Below are positions 59,729 to 64,000 of a stretch of 64,000 bases of DNA, piece by piece. The first letter of the stretch is position 1. Each line of letters starts with the position of its first letter. A model generated the notes under the pieces. The model was not told the origin of the DNA and did not search any database. It saw nothing but the letters and a program-made list of their open reading frames with translations. The stretch comes from Bacillus sp. UNC438CL73TsuS30 (GTDB taxonomy: Bacteria > Bacillota > Bacilli > Bacillales > Cytobacillaceae), in assembly GCF_000482325.1 (NCBI RefSeq), contig NZ_KI535295.1, positions 607,060 to 671,059 on the forward strand, read 5' to 3'. A program made the position numbers and the translations under genes.

Positions 59729-59767
59729 AAAAACCTCCTTCATCGAATTCAGGTGAAGGAGGTTTTT
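59729..59767. terminator. Bidirectional terminator between gntP and the RpiR gene
   Basis: AAAAACCTCCTTCA-N11-TGAAGGAGGTTTTT, symmetric A- and T-runs, between convergent genes. Confidence 0.9.
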
Positions 59768-59790
59768 ATGTAGATGAAGATTTATTTCGT

Positions 59791-60588
59791 TTATTGCTTT
59801 GTCTTATTTAGGTTGGCAATATTTAAACATAAGGCATCAATCATACTTATTTGAGCAATTTGTGATTCAAACCCCATTGATAGGTACTCGATTTCCTCGG
59901 TATTGGTATAAAGTGCTAGATCTACGTTTAAACTAATTGGGGACTTAGGAAATCCTGTTATTCCAATTGTTTTGGCACCCGTTTCATGAATGGTTTTTAA
60001 AATATTCATAGTCTCTTTGTTAGACCCGGAATGAGAAATGATTATGGCTGTGTCTTCTTCGGTTAAATGGGAAGCTGACAATAGCTGATAATGGGTTTCC
60101 ATATGGGAGGAAGCTCTAATACCAGCCCGAGCGAGCTTGAAGAAGGCATCCATTGCAATAATGGCAGAACCATCTGAACCAAAAACTTCAACCCGTTTAG
60201 CTTGGAGGATGAAATCGATGGCCGTTTTAATCTTATTATGATCAACGATTTGCAATGTATTTTGTAACGTTCTTATATTGGATTTGAAAATTTTTTCCGT
60301 CAGTGTTTTTTCGTTATCCTTCATTGTCACTTCTTCATGAATGGTCCGAATCGGAGTCATAATTTCTGAGGCAAGAGCAATTTTCATTGCTTGAAAACCC
60401 TTGAATCCAATCCGTTTGGAAAATCGAAACACAGTGGCATCCGCTATATTCAAATCATCCGCAACTTCATTGATCGTACGGTGAATAATGGTTTCCGGCT
60501 TTTCTAATATATAATCAGCAATTTTTTTTTCTTTTTCGCTAAATTTAGCATAGTTAGATCGGATGGAGCCCAAGCAATTCAGTGTCAT
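59791..60588 (-). CDS. RpiR/MurR-family transcriptional regulator
   Basis: This 265-residue regulator has an N-terminal RpiR helix-turn-helix (ADYILEKPETIIHRTINEVADDLNIADATVFRFSKRIGFKGFQ) and a C-terminal SIS sugar-phosphate-binding domain (VEVFGSDGSAIIAMD, IIISHSGSNKETM). It is divergent from gntK and convergent with gntP, so it probably senses gluconate or 6-phosphogluconate. The start at 60588 follows AAAGGAAAG; upstream in-frame codons cover the regulatory region. It takes the place held by a GntR-family protein in B. subtilis. Confidence 0.9.
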   Translation of the reverse strand: MTLNCLGSIRSNYAKFSEKEKKIADYILEKPETIIHRTINEVADDLNIADATVFRFSKRIGFKGFQAMKIALASEIMTPIRTIHEEVTMKDNEKTLTEKIFKSNIRTLQNTLQIVDHNKIKTAIDFILQAKRVEVFGSDGSAIIAMDAFFKLARAGIRASSHMETHYQLLSASHLTEEDTAIIISHSGSNKETMNILKTIHETGAKTIGITGFPKSPISLNVDLALYTNTEEIEYLSMGFESQIAQISMIDALCLNIANLNKTKQ

Positions 60589-60639
60589 ATGAAACTTTCC
60601 TTTCAATATGGTCCTATTTTGAGTATAGCATAATTGATG

Positions 60640-60720
60640 CATGAAAAAAATTTTTTCATGAAACCGTTTGCTAGGTGAAATTTTTTTCGTATAATTAAAT
60701 TGTATGAAAAAAAATTTCAT
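60640..60720 (+). promoter_or_regulatory. gntK promoter with three RpiR-type operators
   Basis: Promoter TTTGCT-N17-TATAAT is at 60667-60695. Operator 1, a 21-bp perfect palindrome with arms CATGAAAAAA/TTTTTTCATG, is at 60640-60660 just upstream of -35. Operator 2, TGAAATTTTTTTCG, is at 60676-60689 between the hexamers. Operator 3, ATGAAA-N5-TTTCAT, is at 60704-60720 downstream of the start. All share TGAAA-N-TTTCA, as expected for RpiR/MurR proteins. Confidence 0.7.
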
Positions 60721-60796
60721 GAGATGTAAAATAAACATGGATTAGTGAAAAATATATTTTTTTTTTGCAACAGAGATTTTCTAGGAGGTAAGTAGA

Positions 60797-62335
60797 ATGA
60801 ATTCAAAATATGTAATCGGAGTAGATATTGGAACAACAAGTGCAAAATCTGTTCTTTATGCCGTAGATGGAACAGTTATCGCAAATCATGGAATCGAATA
60901 TCCCTTATTTTCTCCAACACCTGAAACGGCGGTTCAGGATCCGGAGGAAATATTTCAGGCCGTTATCAATACGGTCAAAACTATCATGCAGAAAAGTCAT
61001 GTTGACCCTGAGAATATTCTTTGTGTTTCTTTTAGTTCTGCCATGCATAGTTTAATTGCAGTTGACCATGAAGGAAAGCCGTTAACAGAATGTATAACAT
61101 GGGCTGATAATCGAAGCTCTGACTGGGTCGAAAAAATTAAAACGGAAATGAATGGGCACGAAATTTATCTTCGTACGGGAACGCCGCTTCATCCAATGAC
61201 CCCACTTGCGAAGTTAGTTTGGCTGCGTAATGACTATACTGAGCTTTTTTCCAAGAGTTCAAAATTTATTTCAATTAAAGAATATATTTTTTATAAGCTG
61301 TTTGGAAAATATGTTGTCGATTACTCGATTGCATCAGGTACAGGATTGTTTAACATCTATACTTTAACCTGGGATGCGGAAGCGCTTAATGTTGCAGGGG
61401 TAACAGCAGATAAACTTTCAGAGCCTGTCCCGACTACCTACCAATTAAACGGGATGGACGCGGAATACGCCAAAGAATTGAACCTGCTAAGGGCGACGCC
61501 ATTCGTTGTTGGTGCCGGGGATGGACCGTTATCGAATCTAGGAGTCGATGCCATTGATCCTGGAGTCGTCGCTGTAACGATTGGGACAAGCGGGGCAATT
61601 CGGGCTGTAACGGACCGGCCGATGACCGACCCTAAGGGAAGAATTTTCTGTTATGCCTTAACAGAAAACCATTGGGTGATTGGTGGTCCTGTTAATAATG
61701 GCGGAATGATTTTCCGCTGGGTCCGCGACCAACTGGGCGATGCGGAGGTTGCGACAGCGAAACGTTTGGGAAAAGATCCCTATGAAGTGTTGACGGAAAT
61801 TGCAGACCGGGTAACACCAGGTGCAGATGGGTTATTATTTCATCCCTATTTAGCAGGGGAAAGAGCACCATTGTGGAACTCAAATGCCAGAGGATCGTTC
61901 TTTGGTCTTGGTATGCACCATAAAAAAGAACATTTGGTCCGCGCCGTGCTTGAAGGAGTGATTTTTAACCTTTATACCGTTCTTTTAGCATTGTCGGAAT
62001 TAATGGGAGAGCCGAAAAAGATTCAGGCTACCGGTGGTTTCGCCAGATCTGAGCTATGGAGGCAGATGATGGCTGATATCTTTAACCAGGATGTCTCGAT
62101 TCCGGAGAGCTTTGAAAGTTCTTGTTTAGGGGCAGCAATTTTGGGGCTTTACAGTATGGGTGAAATTGATTCATTAAATGCAGTTTCGAGTATGGTTGGC
62201 GCGACCCACCATCACATACCAAATAGCGAGAATGTATCGATCTATGAAGATTTAACACCAATCTATATCCGACTATCGCGGATTTTGCAGGAAGAGTATG
62301 AAAATATAGCCGCATTCCAGAAGAAATGGGTGTAA
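60797..62335 (+). CDS. gntK: Gluconokinase (FGGY family)
   Basis: This 512-residue FGGY kinase phosphorylates D-gluconate to 6-phosphogluconate for the pentose phosphate or Entner-Doudoroff route. The N-terminal ATPase-fold start is GVDIGTTSAKSVLYAVDG, with a central TIGTSGAIR phosphate loop and GGFARSELWRQMMADIF (FGGY second signature). AGGAGG precedes the ATG. Neighbours GntP and RpiR support gluconate over other FGGY substrates. No 6-phosphogluconate dehydrogenase gene lies beside it. Confidence 0.92.
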   Translation: MNSKYVIGVDIGTTSAKSVLYAVDGTVIANHGIEYPLFSPTPETAVQDPEEIFQAVINTVKTIMQKSHVDPENILCVSFSSAMHSLIAVDHEGKPLTECITWADNRSSDWVEKIKTEMNGHEIYLRTGTPLHPMTPLAKLVWLRNDYTELFSKSSKFISIKEYIFYKLFGKYVVDYSIASGTGLFNIYTLTWDAEALNVAGVTADKLSEPVPTTYQLNGMDAEYAKELNLLRATPFVVGAGDGPLSNLGVDAIDPGVVAVTIGTSGAIRAVTDRPMTDPKGRIFCYALTENHWVIGGPVNNGGMIFRWVRDQLGDAEVATAKRLGKDPYEVLTEIADRVTPGADGLLFHPYLAGERAPLWNSNARGSFFGLGMHHKKEHLVRAVLEGVIFNLYTVLLALSELMGEPKKIQATGGFARSELWRQMMADIFNQDVSIPESFESSCLGAAILGLYSMGEIDSLNAVSSMVGATHHHIPNSENVSIYEDLTPIYIRLSRILQEEYENIAAFQKKWV

Positions 62336-62353
62336 AAGGTTTTTTGGCTGCAG

Positions 62354-62390
62354 ATTGTCCTTCATCAAAGTGATGAAGGACAATTTTTTT
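62354..62390 (+). terminator. gntK terminator
   Basis: ATTGTCCTTCATCA-AAG-TGATGAAGGACAAT with a T-run. Confidence 0.93.
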
Positions 62391-62574
62391 AAGTTATGAA
62401 AGAGATTTGGTGTTGGATAACAATTATTTATTTTTTTATAAATTCAAAAAGTGTTCATTTTTTGTGGGTTATTTTACAATGTATAAAGTATCCACCAATG
62501 TTAAAATTTGAATGTAACCGGATTCAAAGAGTTTCAGATTCATTCATGTTACTAACTTCAAGGGAGAGATTGTT

Positions 62575-64000
62575 TTGAAGACAGATGTTCAGATTGCTCA
62601 GGAAGCACAAATGAAGAAGATTCATGAGATTGCAGATTACCTTGGAATTCATGAACACGAATTAGAACCTTACGGAAGATATAAAGCGAAGGTTTCATTA
62701 GAAGTTTTAAAGAGACTAGAGAACAAACCAAATGGCAAGCTTATACTTGTTACTGCCATTAATCCAACCCCAGCCGGAGAGGGAAAAACAACGATAAATG
62801 TCGGACTTTCAATGGCGTTAAATAAGATTGGGAAGAAAACAATCACCGCATTAAGAGAACCATCGCTTGGACCATGCTTCGGCATAAAAGGCGGTGCAGC
62901 AGGCGGGGGCTATGCTCAAGTCGTGCCAATGGATGACATTAATCTCCACTTTACCGGAGATTTCCATGCGATTACTTCTGCTCATAATTTACTGGCAGCG
63001 CTGCTAGATAACCATATACATCAAGGAAACGCGCTTAACATCGATCCAAAGCGAATAGTTTGGAAAAGGGTTCTCGACATGAATGACCGGGCTCTCAGAA
63101 ATATCATTATCGGTCTTGGCGGTAAAGCAGACGGCTTTGTTAGACAAAGCGGCTTTGATATTACGGTAGCATCAGAAATAATGGCCATACTATGTTTATC
63201 TACCAGTTTATCAGACCTGAAAGAGCGGCTTTCCAAAATGGTTGTTGCCTATGCCAAAGAAGGAAAAGCTGTTACCGCGGGAGAACTACAAGCGACCGGA
63301 GCAATGGCGTTATTATTGAAAGACGCTATTATGCCAAACCTGGTGCAAACCCTAGAAAATACTCCTGCGTTCATTCATGGGGGACCTTTCGCAAATATAG
63401 CCCATGGCTGTAACTCGGTTATGGCGACAACCGTTGCTTTAAAGCTAGCGGAATATGTCGTAACCGAAGCCGGATTTGGAGCAGATCTTGGTGCGGAGAA
63501 ATTTTTTGATATTAAGTGTAGATTTGCCGGTCTAAAACCGGATGCCGCCGTGATTGTTGCGACCATTCGTGCGCTTAAGATGAATGGCGGTGTTCCTAAG
63601 AATGAACTTGGCTTTGAAAACCTTCCTGGACTCGAAGCAGGTATTGCGAATCTCGAGAGACATCTTGAAAATGTTGAGAAATTTGGTGTTCCTGCAGTTG
63701 TTGCGATCAATAGATTCCCAACAGATACAGATGCAGAGATTGAACTGTTACGAGAAAAATGTGCCACAAAGGGTGTAGAAGTTGTTCTTGCTGAAGTCTT
63801 TACAAAGGGCGGCGAAGGCGGAATTGAATTAGCCCATAAAGTAGTAGAAATTTGTGAAACAAAAGAAGCACATTATGCGCCCCTTTATGATGTTGATGGA
63901 ACCATCGAAGAAAAAATCACTACGGTTGCAACAGAAATCTACCGTGCTGAAAGAGTGGAATTCACTTCTGCTGCTAAAAAACAGATTGATGAAATCGCAG
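62575..64000 (+). CDS. fhs: Formate--tetrahydrofolate ligase, 3'-truncated by the window
   Basis: Fhs makes 10-formyl-tetrahydrofolate from formate, THF and ATP, feeding purine and fMet synthesis. The frame is open from TTG 62575 to the window end, about 475 of the usual ~555 codons. It starts [20 protein letters not shown], has the P-loop-like TPAGEGKTT, then [23 protein letters not shown] and [14 protein letters not shown], diagnostic of Fhs. AAGGGAG lies 8 nt before the start. The 62391-62574 gap shows only a weak promoter (-10 TACAAT near 62478). Confidence 0.95.
   Translation, partial: MKTDVQIAQEAQMKKIHEIADYLGIHEHELEPYGRYKAKVSLEVLKRLENKPNGKLILVTAINPTPAGEGKTTINVGLSMALNKIGKKTITALREPSLGPCFGIKGGAAGGGYAQVVPMDDINLHFTGDFHAITSAHNLLAALLDNHIHQGNALNIDPKRIVWKRVLDMNDRALRNIIIGLGGKADGFVRQSGFDITVASEIMAILCLSTSLSDLKERLSKMVVAYAKEGKAVTAGELQATGAMALLLKDAIMPNLVQTLENTPAFIHGGPFANIAHGCNSVMATTVALKLAEYVVTEAGFGADLGAEKFFDIKCRFAGLKPDAAVIVATIRALKMNGGVPKNELGFENLPGLEAGIANLERHLENVEKFGVPAVVAINRFPTDTDAEIELLREKCATKGVEVVLAEVFTKGGEGGIELAHKVVEICETKEAHYAPLYDVDGTIEEKITTVATEIYRAERVEFTSAAKKQIDEIA

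Noticed and set aside
62396..62578. 60-codon frame between gntK and fhs
   Set aside because: It has no ribosome site and runs into the fhs start; it probably reflects chance.

Overview
The window is 64 kb of chromosome from a low-GC, endospore-forming member of the Bacillaceae (Bacillus sensu lato). The evidence is a Gram-positive-type PolC, sporulation genes (dipicolinate synthase, spoIIIE, spoVS, cotE), sigma-A, sigma-H and sigma-K type promoters, and a gene order from polC to cotE that largely follows the Bacillus subtilis polC-cotE region. It is not B. subtilis itself: ymfC is followed by a nucleoside ABC transporter, pbpX is missing between recA and rny, a 2-oxoacid:ferredoxin oxidoreductase lies between spoVS and miaB, and mutS-mutL do not follow cotE. 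No rRNA, tRNA, CRISPR array, transposase or prophage gene was seen.

Bases 1-13000 carry the end of polC and the translation/RNA operon: rimP-nusA-rnpM-ylxQ-infB-ylxP-rbfA, then truB-ribF, rpsO and pnp. Bases 13000-24000 hold ylxY, mlpA, ymxH, dpaA-dpaB (dipicolinate), asd-dapG-dapA (diaminopimelate/lysine branch), rnjB, tepA-ylzJ and the start of spoIIIE. Bases 26000-32300 hold a GntR regulator (ymfC) with a palindromic operator, and a BMP lipoprotein plus ABC transporter of the nupNOPQ type. Bases 32400-51000 contain ymfF-ymfH-ymfI, ymfJ, ymfK, rodZ, pgsA, cinA, LexA-controlled recA, rny, ymdB, spoVS, korAB with a catabolite-repression site, miaB-ricA and cotE.

After cotE (51-64 kb) the order becomes accessory. 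It holds a two-domain VOC protein, a 63-residue unknown protein, a GNAT acetyltransferase and a kinase-like protein. A three-gene cassette follows: a divergent Lgt-family membrane protein, a cysteine-rich radical SAM enzyme resembling the MJ0619/tetraether-synthase group, and a small membrane protein. Then come a potassium channel with an RCK domain, a HutD-family protein, a gluconate module (gntP, an RpiR-family regulator, gntK) and the first part of fhs.

The strongest candidate for an undescribed system is the Lgt-like/radical SAM/small membrane protein cassette at 53.9-56.4 kb. Its Lgt-like member lacks residues that canonical Lgt needs, while its partner resembles enzymes that join lipid tails, so a membrane-lipid modification is a reasonable hypothesis. 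Other signals not explained by the gene list are two copies of a structured ~120-bp intergenic element (2685 and 13056), a phased 20-21-bp repeat upstream of recA, a triple RpiR-type operator around the gntK promoter, and CcpA-type cre sites directly downstream of the korA and gntP promoters. Promoters, operators and terminators were found by eye; no computation or database search was run.
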